A DNA stretch of 64,000 nt from Flavisolibacter longurius (GTDB taxonomy: Bacteria; Bacteroidota; Bacteroidia; Chitinophagales; Chitinophagaceae): assembly GCA_014163555.1 (NCBI GenBank), contig JACJGO010000001.1:1-64000 (forward strand). Direction: 5' to 3'. Shown one piece after another: positions 43,120 to 51,745 of this stretch. Each line of letters begins with the position of its first letter. Positions within the stretch are counted from its first letter, which is position 1. Position numbers and translations under genes: made by a program. Under the pieces are notes generated by a model. That model was not told the origin of the DNA, did not search any database, and saw only the letters and a program-made list of their open reading frames with translations.

Positions 43120-44952
43120 ATGCAATACCAGCCGATCGAAAATTATGGCATCATTGGTGACCTCAACACAGTAGCCCTCGTGGGCCTGAATGGCTCCATT
43201 GATTTCATGTGCTTTCCGGACTTTGATTCGCCAACCGTTTTTGCGGCTCTCCTGGATGCGGAGAAAGGTGGGCAGTTCCAGATTGTTCCGGCGTTTGCTG
43301 AAATGAAATCAAAGCAGCTTTACCTGCCCGATACCAACGTATTGCTTACCCGGTTTCTTTCCCGCGAAGGTGTAGGTGAGATTACCGATTTTATGCCGGT
43401 AGAAGAATTGTTCGATGGCAAAGAACTCATTCGGCGGGTTACCACGGTGCGTGGCGAAGTGCATTACAAACTCACCTGCCAGCCCCGGTTTAATTATGCC
43501 CGGAGCCCGCATACCACCGTCATCCGCTCCGATTATGAAGTCATTTTTTTCAGCAAAGGCGATGATCAAACTACACTTCGCCTGTTGAGCACTGTTCCTT
43601 TACAGGTAAAGGACAATGATGTTTTTGCCGAATTCAGCCTGAAGCCCAACGAAACGGCAGACTTTCTTTTGGAGCATGTTAACAAGCAACATTCTCTGCA
43701 AAAAAACTTCAAGAAATTTATTACCGACAGCCTTTTCCAAACTGTCAATTATTGGAAAGAATGGGTGGCACAATCCTCCTACCAGGGCCGCTGGATGGAT
43801 ACGGTGAACCGTTCTGCCCTAGTTTTAAAATTGCTTACCTCCTTCCGCTTAGGGTCCATGGTGGCGGCGCCAACTTTCAGCCTTCCCGAATGTGTGGGCG
43901 AAAAGCGCAACTGGGATTACCGCTTTACCTGGATCCGCGATGCATCGTTCACCGTTTATGCTTTTATTCGGCTCGGTTATACCAAAGAGGCCGGCGCTTT
44001 TATGAACTGGGTAGAAAAACAATGCCGCGACATCAAAGGACATCAGCGCCTTGGCATTATGTACAGCATTGATGGCAACCGCCAACTGCAGGAAGAAATC
44101 CTTGATCACCTTGATGGCTACAAAGGATCAAAGCCTGTTCGGATAGGCAATGATGCCTACCGGCAGTTGCAATTGGACATCTATGGCGAATTGATGGATT
44201 CAGTTTACCTGTACAACAAATACGGCAGTCCTATTTCCTATGATTTCTGGAAAGACCTGGAAAAGCAGATCGACTGGCTTTGCCAAAACTGGAATCAACC
44301 CGATGAAGGTATCTGGGAAGTTCGGGGCGGGCAGAAAAAGTTCCTGAATTCACGATTGATGTGCTGGGTGGCTTTCGACCGGGCTATCCGCATTGCACGG
44401 CTACGATCCTTCCCCTACCCCGATCAATGGGAAAAAGAACGCGACATCATTTATAAAAGTATCTATGCTGAATTCTGGGATGAAGAAAAAGGGGCGTTTA
44501 TGCAATACCATGGCTCGAATACGGTGGATGCATCAGCCCTGCTGATGCCACTGGTGCGTTTTATTGCCCCAAGAGATCCGCGCTGGCTTTCCACCCTGAA
44601 ACGCATAGAAGATGAACTGGTCTCCGACTCGCTGGTGTACCGGTATCACCCCGAAAAAGCCGCCGCCGATGGATTGGATAGCCACGAAGGCACCTTCTCC
44701 ATGTGCACGTTTTGGTATGTAGAATGCCTGGCCCGTGCCGGCCAACTGGAGAAAGCCCGGTTTTATTTTGAAAAAATGCTGGGGTATGCCAATCACCTAG
44801 GATTGTATTCGGAACAACTGGGATTTCAGGGCGAACACCTTGGAAATTTTCCTCAGGCCTTTACCCATCTTGGCCTTATTTCCGCGGCGCATATTCTCGA
44901 TAAGCAGTTGAACGACCGGCGCAACAAAGCCGTTAACAACGGTGATATCTAA
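43120..44952 (+). CDS. GH15 glucoamylase-like hydrolase
   Basis: About 610 residues from ATG 43120 (MQYQPIENYGIIGDLNTVALVG), where family similarity begins. The N-terminal beta-sandwich domain covers about 1-250; the (alpha/alpha)6 barrel follows with NWDYRFTWIRDASFTVYAF (substrate-binding Trp, Arg, Asp), QPDEGIWEVRGG (likely acid Glu) and DSHEGTFSMCTFWYVE (likely base Glu). No signal peptide, so cytoplasmic. This branch of GH15 includes glucoamylases, trehalases and glucodextranases; the substrate is probably an alpha-glucoside or trehalose. Single gene. Confidence 0.9.
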   Translation: MQYQPIENYGIIGDLNTVALVGLNGSIDFMCFPDFDSPTVFAALLDAEKGGQFQIVPAFAEMKSKQLYLPDTNVLLTRFLSREGVGEITDFMPVEELFDGKELIRRVTTVRGEVHYKLTCQPRFNYARSPHTTVIRSDYEVIFFSKGDDQTTLRLLSTVPLQVKDNDVFAEFSLKPNETADFLLEHVNKQHSLQKNFKKFITDSLFQTVNYWKEWVAQSSYQGRWMDTVNRSALVLKLLTSFRLGSMVAAPTFSLPECVGEKRNWDYRFTWIRDASFTVYAFIRLGYTKEAGAFMNWVEKQCRDIKGHQRLGIMYSIDGNRQLQEEILDHLDGYKGSKPVRIGNDAYRQLQLDIYGELMDSVYLYNKYGSPISYDFWKDLEKQIDWLCQNWNQPDEGIWEVRGGQKKFLNSRLMCWVAFDRAIRIARLRSFPYPDQWEKERDIIYKSIYAEFWDEEKGAFMQYHGSNTVDASALLMPLVRFIAPRDPRWLSTLKRIEDELVSDSLVYRYHPEKAAADGLDSHEGTFSMCTFWYVECLARAGQLEKARFYFEKMLGYANHLGLYSEQLGFQGEHLGNFPQAFTHLGLISAAHILDKQLNDRRNKAVNNGDI

Positions 44953-45031
44953 ACTGCTTTCAGGCAGGCCCGGCAAGGGTTCTGAAAGAAATAGGGGCCG
45001 GTAGCCATGCTAGAATGAAGCAAAAACCAAT

Positions 45032-45061
45032 TTTGTATTTTCAGCCAGTTGCTTTATTTTG
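45032..45061 (+). promoter_or_regulatory. Bacteroidota-type promoter of the thr operon
   Basis: TTTG at 45032-45035 and TATTTTGG at 45055-45062 are 19 bases apart; only one conserved base of TAnnTTTG deviates. Transcription would begin near 45068, about 12 bases before the leader ORF. The long distance (190 bases) from here to thrA fits a regulatory leader. Confidence 0.55.
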
Positions 45062-45079
45062 GTCATCTATCAAATAGTT

Positions 45080-45163
45080 GTGACTAAGGTAAGCAGCCAT
45101 ATTATCCCGATCTTCTCAGCCACTTCGGCTGGCATTACCATTACCACAACAACAATCCGCTAA
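45080..45163 (+). CDS. Candidate thr operon leader peptide (27 codons, Thr/Ile-rich)
   Basis: A short ORF begins with GTG at 45080 and ends with TAA at 45161-45163. The last nine residues are ITITTTTIR, with codons ATT ACC ATT ACC ACA ACA ACA ATC CGC, so five Thr and three Ile codons stand in a row. This is just the pattern of the enterobacterial thrL peptide, which senses charged tRNA-Thr and tRNA-Ile. It lies between a promoter-like sequence and thrA, on the same strand, and a hairpin overlaps its end. No other start is needed, though GTG is less usual. That it is a leader is inference; the codon run and position are seen directly. Confidence 0.68.
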   Translation: MTKVSSHIIPIFSATSAGITITTTTIR

Positions 45164-45190
45164 CGCGGATTGAAATGACCATATTATCCC
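45097..45190 (+). repeat. 12-bp direct repeat CCATATTATCCC in the thr leader
   Basis: CCATATTATCCC occurs at 45097-45108, inside the leader ORF, and again at 45179-45190, between its stop and thrA. ACTTC follows each copy 24-25 bases later. The spacing is 82 bases. Such a repeat could allow two alternative RNA pairings or be a protein site; its partner is unknown. Confidence 0.6.
45154..45171 (+). promoter_or_regulatory. Hairpin at the end of the thr leader ORF
   Basis: AATCCGC (45154-45160) and GCGGATT (45165-45171) form a perfect 7-bp stem with loop TAAC, and the loop contains the stop codon of the leader ORF. A second small hairpin (CAGCC-ACTTC-GGCTG, 45117-45131) lies upstream within the ORF. 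A ribosome stalled in the Thr/Ile run would cover the left arm and block this stem. There is no T run, so classic intrinsic termination here is not evident. Confidence 0.6.
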
Positions 45191-45258
45191 CTGGGCCCTG
45201 TGCTACTTCTCTGGTTCAAATCATCTATTCATCATCTATACCAATAAACCATTTGTTC

Positions 45259-47694
45259 ATGCAGGTTTTAAAATTTGGCGGCACGTCTGTGGCAAATGCA
45301 GCCAATATCAAAAAAGTAAAAGAAATTGTACAGGCCCGGCAGGGTAAAACCGTCGTCGTGGTCTCGGCCCTTGGCGGTGTAACCGATATGCTGCTGGAAT
45401 GTGGCCACCTGGCCTATCGTGGCGAAAGCTGTTACAAATCCACGCTGCAAAAACTCACCGACCGCCACCTGGCCACCGTGAAGGAACTTTTGCCGCTCAC
45501 CAATCAAAGCAGTGTGTTGAGTTTTGTGATGCAGCAGTTTAACGAAGTGGAAGACATCTGCAACGGCATTTTTCTGCTCCGCGATTTTACGGAGAGAACA
45601 AGAGACCGCATTGTGAGTTATGGCGAGCTTATTTCTTCGCAAATCATTGCTGCTTTTTTCAAAGCTGAAGGCCTTAACAGCGAGTGGGTAGATGCCCGCC
45701 AACTGTTAAAGACCAACTCCGATTTTACGAGGGCAATTGTTGATGTAACCAAGACCGATGCGGCATTTGAACGTTATTTTTCGGAGGCTACTGCCAATGT
45801 ATTTGTGCTACCGGGATTTATTGCTTCCGACGAAAGCGGTAACACCACCACGCTGGGTAGGGGCGGATCGGATTATACCGCCGCTATTGCCGGTGCGGCG
45901 CTTAATGCAGGCGTTGTGGAAATCTGGACCGACGTTTCGGGTATGATGACCGCCGATCCGCGGAATGTGCCAAATGCAAAAGTGATCCGCCGGATCTCTT
46001 ACCATGAGGCCATGGAGCTATCGCATTTTGGGGCCAAGGTGATATACCCGCCCACCATTCAGCCGCTGATGAAAAAGTCCATCCCGGTTTGGATCAAGAA
46101 CACCTTTCACCCCCAAGATGAGGGCACCCTGGTTCAATCGACCCACCACAATGGCGACATAATTACCGGCATTTCCAGCATCAACAAAATGGCCCTGCTC
46201 CTGCTCGAAGGCAGCGGCATGGTAGGCATTCCGGGTTTTTCCAAACGGCTGTTTGAAGCGCTGGCCACAAACAACATCAATGTTATACTGATTACACAGG
46301 CCTCCTCCGAGCATTCCATCTGCGTAGGTGTAGATGAAAGCCTGGCAGAAAATGCAAAAGCCATCGTTGACCAGGCCTTCCGCTTTGAAATTGAAAAAGA
46401 AAAAGTAAACCCGCTGAGCATAGAACGGAATCTTTCTATCGTTGCGTTGGTGGGTGATAAAATGAAAAGCCATCCCGGTATCAGCGGTCGCATGTTTAGC
46501 ACCCTGGGCCGCAATGGCGTGAATGTGCGGGCCATCGCCCAGGGTTCGTCCGAACGGAACATCTCTGCCGTGATTGCAACCGAGGACATTAAAAAGGCCA
46601 TGAACGTGCTGCACGAGGAGTTTTTTGAAACGGCCTACAAACAACTGAACCTGTTTATTGCAGGCACCGGCAATGTGGGCAGCAAACTGTTGGCGCAGAT
46701 CGCACAGCAACAGGATTACCTGCAGCGAAATTTACGGTTACAGGTAAGAGTGGTAGGCCTTGCCAACAGTCGCAAAATGGTCTTCAGTGATGAAGGCATT
46801 GATCTGCACAACTGGCAGGACCGCATGGCCGAAGGCGAAGCCTCAGACCTCTCCCGCTTTATTCACATCATGCAGGAAAAAAACCTGCGGAACGCCGTAT
46901 TTATTGACATTACCGCCAACGAGTCGGTTGCTATGGCTTATGATAATGTGTTTGAAAAAAGCATCTCCATCGTGGCCTGTAACAAAATTGCCTGCTCTTC
47001 TGACTTTGCGTACTACCGGGGCCTGAAAGAAGCGGCCCGGGATCACAATGTTTCGTTTCTGTTTGAGACAAACGTTGGTGCAAGTCTTCCCATCATAGGT
47101 ACGCTGAACGACCTTTTACGCAGCGGCGACCGCATCACAAAAATTGAAGCGGTGCTGAGTGGCACCCTGAATTTTGTTTTCAACAACTACAATGGCGAAA
47201 GAAGCTTTGCCGATGTTGTACGGCAGGCACAGGCCGAAGGCTATACCGAACCCGATCCGCGACTGGACCTAAGCGGAAAAGATGTGATGCGCAAGATCAT
47301 GATCCTTGCAAGGGAAGCCGGTGAACCCTTGGAGATGAGTGCTATCACCAATCATACCTTTATGCCGGAAAGTTGCATGCAGGGAAGCGTGAATGATTTT
47401 TATGCGGAAATGGAGCGGCAGGAAGCGCATTTTAAAAACCTGTATGAAGAAGCGAAAGCAGCCGGCAAAAAATTGAAATTCGTGGCCACCTTCGAAAACG
47501 GCAAAGCAGCGGTCGGCTTAAAACACATTGACCCTGCACACGATTTTTATCACCTGTATGGCAAAGACAACATCGTGACCTTTTTCACCAACCGGTATAC
47601 TGATCAGCCCATGGTGGTAAAAGGCGCCGGCGCCGGTGCCGAAGTAACGGCTTCCGGTGTTTTTGCGGACATTATCAGAACCCTCAGAGCATAA
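45259..47694 (+). CDS. thrA: Bifunctional aspartate kinase / homoserine dehydrogenase I
   Basis: An 811-residue fusion from ATG 45259 (MQVLKFGGTSVANA), where the kinase domain starts; the frame is open back to 45175 but this extension is not family-like. Aspartate kinase covers 1-295 with KFGGTSV and TTTLGRGGSDYTAAIAG; two ACT domains at about 310-450 (NINVILITQASSEHSICVGV; NGVNVRAIAQGSSERNISAVI) give feedback control. Homoserine dehydrogenase covers about 460-811 with IAGTGNVGSKLL (NADP) and GTLNFVF. It catalyses the first and third steps from aspartate to threonine. A leader ORF, hairpin and promoter lie upstream. Confidence 0.96.
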   Translation: MQVLKFGGTSVANAANIKKVKEIVQARQGKTVVVVSALGGVTDMLLECGHLAYRGESCYKSTLQKLTDRHLATVKELLPLTNQSSVLSFVMQQFNEVEDICNGIFLLRDFTERTRDRIVSYGELISSQIIAAFFKAEGLNSEWVDARQLLKTNSDFTRAIVDVTKTDAAFERYFSEATANVFVLPGFIASDESGNTTTLGRGGSDYTAAIAGAALNAGVVEIWTDVSGMMTADPRNVPNAKVIRRISYHEAMELSHFGAKVIYPPTIQPLMKKSIPVWIKNTFHPQDEGTLVQSTHHNGDIITGISSINKMALLLLEGSGMVGIPGFSKRLFEALATNNINVILITQASSEHSICVGVDESLAENAKAIVDQAFRFEIEKEKVNPLSIERNLSIVALVGDKMKSHPGISGRMFSTLGRNGVNVRAIAQGSSERNISAVIATEDIKKAMNVLHEEFFETAYKQLNLFIAGTGNVGSKLLAQIAQQQDYLQRNLRLQVRVVGLANSRKMVFSDEGIDLHNWQDRMAEGEASDLSRFIHIMQEKNLRNAVFIDITANESVAMAYDNVFEKSISIVACNKIACSSDFAYYRGLKEAARDHNVSFLFETNVGASLPIIGTLNDLLRSGDRITKIEAVLSGTLNFVFNNYNGERSFADVVRQAQAEGYTEPDPRLDLSGKDVMRKIMILAREAGEPLEMSAITNHTFMPESCMQGSVNDFYAEMERQEAHFKNLYEEAKAAGKKLKFVATFENGKAAVGLKHIDPAHDFYHLYGKDNIVTFFTNRYTDQPMVVKGAGAGAEVTASGVFADIIRTLRA

Positions 47695-47699
47695 ACCAA

Positions 47700-47770
47700 G
47701 TTCACATGTTCACGGGTTCACGAGTTCACAAGTTGGCGGACAGAACATGTAAACTAGTGAACAGGTGAAC
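47700..47770. repeat. Octamer-periodic inverted repeat between thrA and thrB
   Basis: GTTCAC occurs at 47700, 47708, 47716 and 47724, exactly 8 bases apart, with a degenerate copy at 47732. On the other side GTAAAC and two GTGAAC copies occur at 47749, 47757 and 47765, also 8 apart, in the opposite sense. The two arms can fold to an imperfect hairpin of about 30 pairs. It fills the 90-base gap between the two genes. Confidence 0.8.
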
Positions 47771-47784
47771 CTTTACGTAAAATC

Positions 47785-48738
47785 ATGAATGCAATAAAAA
47801 TAAAAGCGCCGGCAACGGTGGCCAATCTTGTCTGCGGGTTTGATATACTTGGCATGTGCCTGCACAATCCTTACGACATAATGGAAGTACAACTGCTGGA
47901 CCGGCGGGAAGTTCTTATTGAAAGCGCTGACGGTTACCCCTTACCGAAAGACCCTGCTCAAAACACAGCCGGTGCCCCCTTGCTTGAAATGCTGAAAGAC
48001 ATAGACGATGACCTGGGTTTTGCAGTGACCATCCACAAGCATATCAAGCCTGGAAGCGGACTGGGTTCCAGTGCAGCCAGTGCCGCCGGCGCTGTAGCTG
48101 CTGCCAATCAATTGCTGGGAAACCGGTACAGCCGGGAAGAACAGGTGCAGTTTGCTATGTTTGGCGAAAAAGCCGCTTCCGGCGTCAAGCATGCCGATAA
48201 TGTAGCGCCGGCGATCTACGGCGGCATTACCCTTATCCGTTGCATTTTTCCGCTGGACATCGTGTCCATTCAACATCCGCCACTTTTTGTTACCGTAGTA
48301 CATCCACAGATTGAAGTAAAAACCTCCGATGCACGGCAGATTCTTCGCAAAGAAGTTCTGCTGAAGGACGCCATCAAACAATGGGGCAATATTGCCGGCC
48401 TGGTGGCGGGTTTTCTGAAAGGCGATTATGATCTGATTGGCCGCTCGATGGAAGACATCATCATTGAGCCGGTGCGCAGCGTTTTGATTCCTGGCTTTGA
48501 AAAAGTAAAGCGGGAATGCAGGGAAGCCGGCGCCCTCGGTGGCGGCATTTCCGGGTCGGGGCCTTCCCTTTTTATGCTCAGCAGGGATGAAGCAACCGCC
48601 AAAACAGTGGAAGGCATCATGAAAGAAACCTACCAGGCACTGGGACTGGATCATTACACCTACGTAACTACGGTTAACAGCCATGGTTGTACCCTCCTTA
48701 ATCAACAACAACATGAAGTATTACAGCACCAACAATAA
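47785..48738 (+). CDS. thrB: Homoserine kinase
   Basis: A 317-residue GHMP kinase that phosphorylates homoserine. The ATP motif PGSGLGSSAASAAGA is at about residue 90, the N-terminal IKAPATVANLVCGFDILG is typical of ThrB, and GGGISGSGPSLFML near 250 is the third GHMP motif. It overlaps thrC by 26 bases, so the last two steps are translationally coupled. Length is normal. Confidence 0.96.
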   Translation: MNAIKIKAPATVANLVCGFDILGMCLHNPYDIMEVQLLDRREVLIESADGYPLPKDPAQNTAGAPLLEMLKDIDDDLGFAVTIHKHIKPGSGLGSSAASAAGAVAAANQLLGNRYSREEQVQFAMFGEKAASGVKHADNVAPAIYGGITLIRCIFPLDIVSIQHPPLFVTVVHPQIEVKTSDARQILRKEVLLKDAIKQWGNIAGLVAGFLKGDYDLIGRSMEDIIIEPVRSVLIPGFEKVKRECREAGALGGGISGSGPSLFMLSRDEATAKTVEGIMKETYQALGLDHYTYVTTVNSHGCTLLNQQQHEVLQHQQ

Positions 48739-50026
48739 ATCGTTGCAGGCGAATTTCAGAGAAGCCGCTATCCAAGGACAGGCACCCGACAAGGGATTAT
48801 ATTTTCCTGAAGCCATTCCGAAACTGCCAAAAGGTTTTATCGATGCATTAAAAACGGCATCGAAAGAGGAAATAGCCTACACGGTTATGAAGCCCTACGT
48901 TGGCGATACGATGTCGGGAGACGAATTACTTCGCATTGTTTCTGAAACGGTTAACTTTTCATTCCCACTCATCCCCCTTACCGATTCCATTTCAACTCTC
49001 GAACTGTTTCATGGACCTACCCTCGCTTTTAAAGATGTTGGCGCCCGGTTTATGAGCCGCTGCCTGGGGCATTTTGTAAAGGCCCGGGACAAAGAAATCA
49101 CCGTGCTGGTAGCAACCTCCGGCGACACGGGCGGCGCTGTGGCTGCGGGCTTTTATGAAGTGGAAGGTGTGAACGTTGTTATTCTTTATCCTTCGGGGAA
49201 AGTCAGCCTAACACAGGAAGTGCAGCTAACCACCCTGGGTAAAAACATTACTGCCATTGAAGTGGATGGCAGCTTTGATGATTGCCAGCAGTTGGTGAAG
49301 AATGCTTTTATGGATGAAGACCTGAAAAAAGCACGATTTCTCACCTCGGCCAATTCCATCAATGTGGCCCGGTGGCTACCGCAACAGTTGTATTATTTTT
49401 TTGCGCACCAACAATGGTCGCAAAACGAAGCACCGGTCATCTCAGTCCCCAGCGGTAATTTCGGTAACATCTGTGCCGGTTTGCTGGCCAACGTATCGGG
49501 ATTACCGGTAGCCCATTTTATTGCCGCCTGTAATGCCAACGATACTGTTCCGGCATTTTTGGAAACCGGTGTGTACCAGGCCAAACCTTCGGTGCCAACT
49601 TTGTCCAATGCCATGGATGTTGGCAATCCCAGCAATTTTGTGCGCATCCTGGAACTATTTGACCATCAATTACCGACCTTAAAAAATCTACTCACGGCCT
49701 GTAGCATCAAGGATGAAGAGACCCGTGCCACTATCAGGGATGTATACACAAAAACAGGTTATGTACTGGATCCGCATGGCGCAGTGGGATTTCTTGCCCT
49801 TCAACAATATCTTGAAAGGGCTCCCGCTAAACAAGGCTATTTCCTGGAAACAGCGCACCCGGTTAAATTCTACGATGCCATAGAACCGGTAATTGGAAAA
49901 AAGATCCCGGTTCCCGAAAGCATTGCCGTTTTATTGCAGAAAGAGAAAAAAAGCATTCGCATGAAACCCGATGATGCACATCTTAAAACAGTGCTTTTGG
50001 AACAAACACTGCAGCCAGCCACATGA
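48713..50026 (+). CDS. thrC: Threonine synthase
   Basis: A 437-residue PLP enzyme from ATG 48713 (MKYYSTNNKSLQANFREAAIQG); the frame is open to 48683 but the family begins here. The PLP Lys is in FHGPTLAFKDVGARF, ATSGDTGGAVAAGF binds phosphate, and SANSINVARWLPQQ and NPSNFVRILEL are hallmark stretches. It converts phosphohomoserine to threonine. It ends the operon; a terminator lies about 195 bases on. Confidence 0.96.
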   Translation: MKYYSTNNKSLQANFREAAIQGQAPDKGLYFPEAIPKLPKGFIDALKTASKEEIAYTVMKPYVGDTMSGDELLRIVSETVNFSFPLIPLTDSISTLELFHGPTLAFKDVGARFMSRCLGHFVKARDKEITVLVATSGDTGGAVAAGFYEVEGVNVVILYPSGKVSLTQEVQLTTLGKNITAIEVDGSFDDCQQLVKNAFMDEDLKKARFLTSANSINVARWLPQQLYYFFAHQQWSQNEAPVISVPSGNFGNICAGLLANVSGLPVAHFIAACNANDTVPAFLETGVYQAKPSVPTLSNAMDVGNPSNFVRILELFDHQLPTLKNLLTACSIKDEETRATIRDVYTKTGYVLDPHGAVGFLALQQYLERAPAKQGYFLETAHPVKFYDAIEPVIGKKIPVPESIAVLLQKEKKSIRMKPDDAHLKTVLLEQTLQPAT

Positions 50027-50220
50027 GTTTTGTAGTGGCAAAAGTTATTTTTTCGCACGGAGACAAATAGAAAAGGAGTTTTCACAGAAATGTTTTCTCT
50101 GTAACAGAGTTACCTTTTTCAGTAAGCGCTACGATTCTTGTTTTCACCGCTTATTTAAGCTCGGTTAAATAGAGCGTATTGAACACCTCCTTGTCTCCGT
50201 GCGGAAAATTTCATAAAAGA

Positions 50221-50246
50221 AAAACCCGCTTAGACAAGCGGGTTTT
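50221..50246. terminator. Bidirectional terminator between thrC and amt
   Basis: AAAACCCGCTT (50221-50231) and AAGCGGGTTTT (50236-50246) are a perfect 11-bp stem with a 4-base loop and A/T tracts on both sides. It serves the convergent thr and amt transcripts. Confidence 0.92.
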
Positions 50247-50274
50247 GTTTTCAAGCTATGGAACAATGAACAAA

Positions 50275-51717
50275 CTATACTTCCTGTCTTTCGACACCAT
50301 TGGATCGTACCCGGCTTATCAGTTCCACTTCCTCTTGGAAGGATTCTTTCTCGATCACCTCACCGGTTTTGGTGGTCACTAGCAGGGTACCCTGTACGTA
50401 CTTCTCATTATGCTGGCTGGCATCCAGACCGGCATCTTCTTCTTCATCTGTTACACGCAGCGGCACAATAAAGTTGATGAACTTAAAGATGGCAAAGGAA
50501 ACTGCAAAGCTGTAACCAACGGCGATGAACATGGCTTTTGCCTGTGTAAAAAAGAAATCGAAATTACCCAGCGCCCAACCGTCGGCACCCGCCGCATTCA
50601 CAGCCTTGGTAGCAAAGACACCGGTTAGCAGCATGCCTACCATACCACCCAAGCCGTGACAGGGGAATACATCCAGCGTATCATCGAGAGAAGAACGCGA
50701 TTTAATCTGCACGGCAATATTGGATACAACCGCCGCAATAAAGCCGATAAAAATACTTTGCGGAATCGCTACAAAACCGGCGCCCGGCGTAATGGCCACC
50801 AGTCCTACAACGGCTCCCACGCAAAAGCCAACTACGGAAGGTTTTTTACCCCGCATCACATCAAAAAACATCCACGACAAGCCCGCAGCAGCGGCAGCGG
50901 TGTTGGTGGTGGCAAAGGCAGACACCGCCAGCACATTGGCACCCAAAGCCGAACCGGCATTGAAACCAAACCAGCCAAACCAGAGCAACCCGGTCCCGAT
51001 CAATACATAAGGAATATTGGCCGGCTCATGAGCATGGCCATTGAGGTGAGCCTTGCGGCGCTTCAGCACCAGCGCACCGGCCAAGGCTGCGCAACCGGCA
51101 GAGATATGCACAACCGTACCACCTGCAAAATCAAGGGCACCCATTTGAAACAGGAAACCTTCGGGGTGCCAGCTCCAGTGCGCCAGCGGGGCATACACGA
51201 GCAAGCCAAATAAAACCGTGAACAAAACATAAGCCTGAAAGCGCATCCGCTCGGCGATGGCTCCTACCACCAGTCCCGGTGTAATGATGGCAAACATCAA
51301 CTGGAACATGGAAAAGAGTGGCTTGGGTATACTGGTAGCCAACGACCAAGGTTCACCGGACGCTACTCCTTTAAAGAAAAGGTGCGTGCCGGGATTGCCA
51401 ATAAAGCCACCCAGGCTGTCGCCAAAACAAAGGCTGAAACCGACTACGATCCAAAGAACGCCGACGATGCCGGCGGCCACCACGCTTTTCATCATTGTGG
51501 ACAGCACGTTTTTCCGGTTGACCATACCTCCGTAAAAAAAGGCAAGTCCCGGCGTCATTAAAAATACAAGTGCTGTTGCCACAAGGATCCAGGCAGTATC
51601 GGCACCATTAAATTTTCCGTCGTCGAAATTGGGCAGCGAGGGTACAAACATAGCGCCGAGGGCAATCACGGCAAGTCCAAGAAAAGGCAATACGTTTTTC
51701 AATTTGAGTTTGTTCAT
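50275..51717 (-). CDS. amt: Ammonium transporter
   Basis: A 480-residue Amt channel from ATG 51717 (MNKLKLKNVLPFLG). An N-terminal helix or signal (1-22) precedes eleven membrane helices. Amt marks are FNGADTAWILVATALVFLMTPGLAFFYGGMV, GALDFAGGTVVHISAG (first pore His region), GTGLLWFGWFGFNAGSA and HGLGGMVGMLLTG (second pore His region). The C-terminal cytosolic part is long (about 65 residues). There is no GlnK/PII gene next to it, which is unusual for amt genes. It is 28 bases downstream of an outer-membrane beta-barrel gene and probably co-transcribed with it. Confidence 0.96.
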   Translation of the reverse strand: MNKLKLKNVLPFLGLAVIALGAMFVPSLPNFDDGKFNGADTAWILVATALVFLMTPGLAFFYGGMVNRKNVLSTMMKSVVAAGIVGVLWIVVGFSLCFGDSLGGFIGNPGTHLFFKGVASGEPWSLATSIPKPLFSMFQLMFAIITPGLVVGAIAERMRFQAYVLFTVLFGLLVYAPLAHWSWHPEGFLFQMGALDFAGGTVVHISAGCAALAGALVLKRRKAHLNGHAHEPANIPYVLIGTGLLWFGWFGFNAGSALGANVLAVSAFATTNTAAAAAGLSWMFFDVMRGKKPSVVGFCVGAVVGLVAITPGAGFVAIPQSIFIGFIAAVVSNIAVQIKSRSSLDDTLDVFPCHGLGGMVGMLLTGVFATKAVNAAGADGWALGNFDFFFTQAKAMFIAVGYSFAVSFAIFKFINFIVPLRVTDEEEDAGLDASQHNEKYVQGTLLVTTKTGEVIEKESFQEEVELISRVRSNGVERQEV

Positions 51718-51745
51718 GTTGGAGAATTTTGATGAGTAAATAGGA

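Noticed and set aside
45175-45258. An N-terminal extension of thrA from ATG 45175
   Set aside because: Aspartate kinases start at KFGGTSV; the extra 28 residues are not family-like, and the region is better explained as leader RNA carrying the repeat copy.
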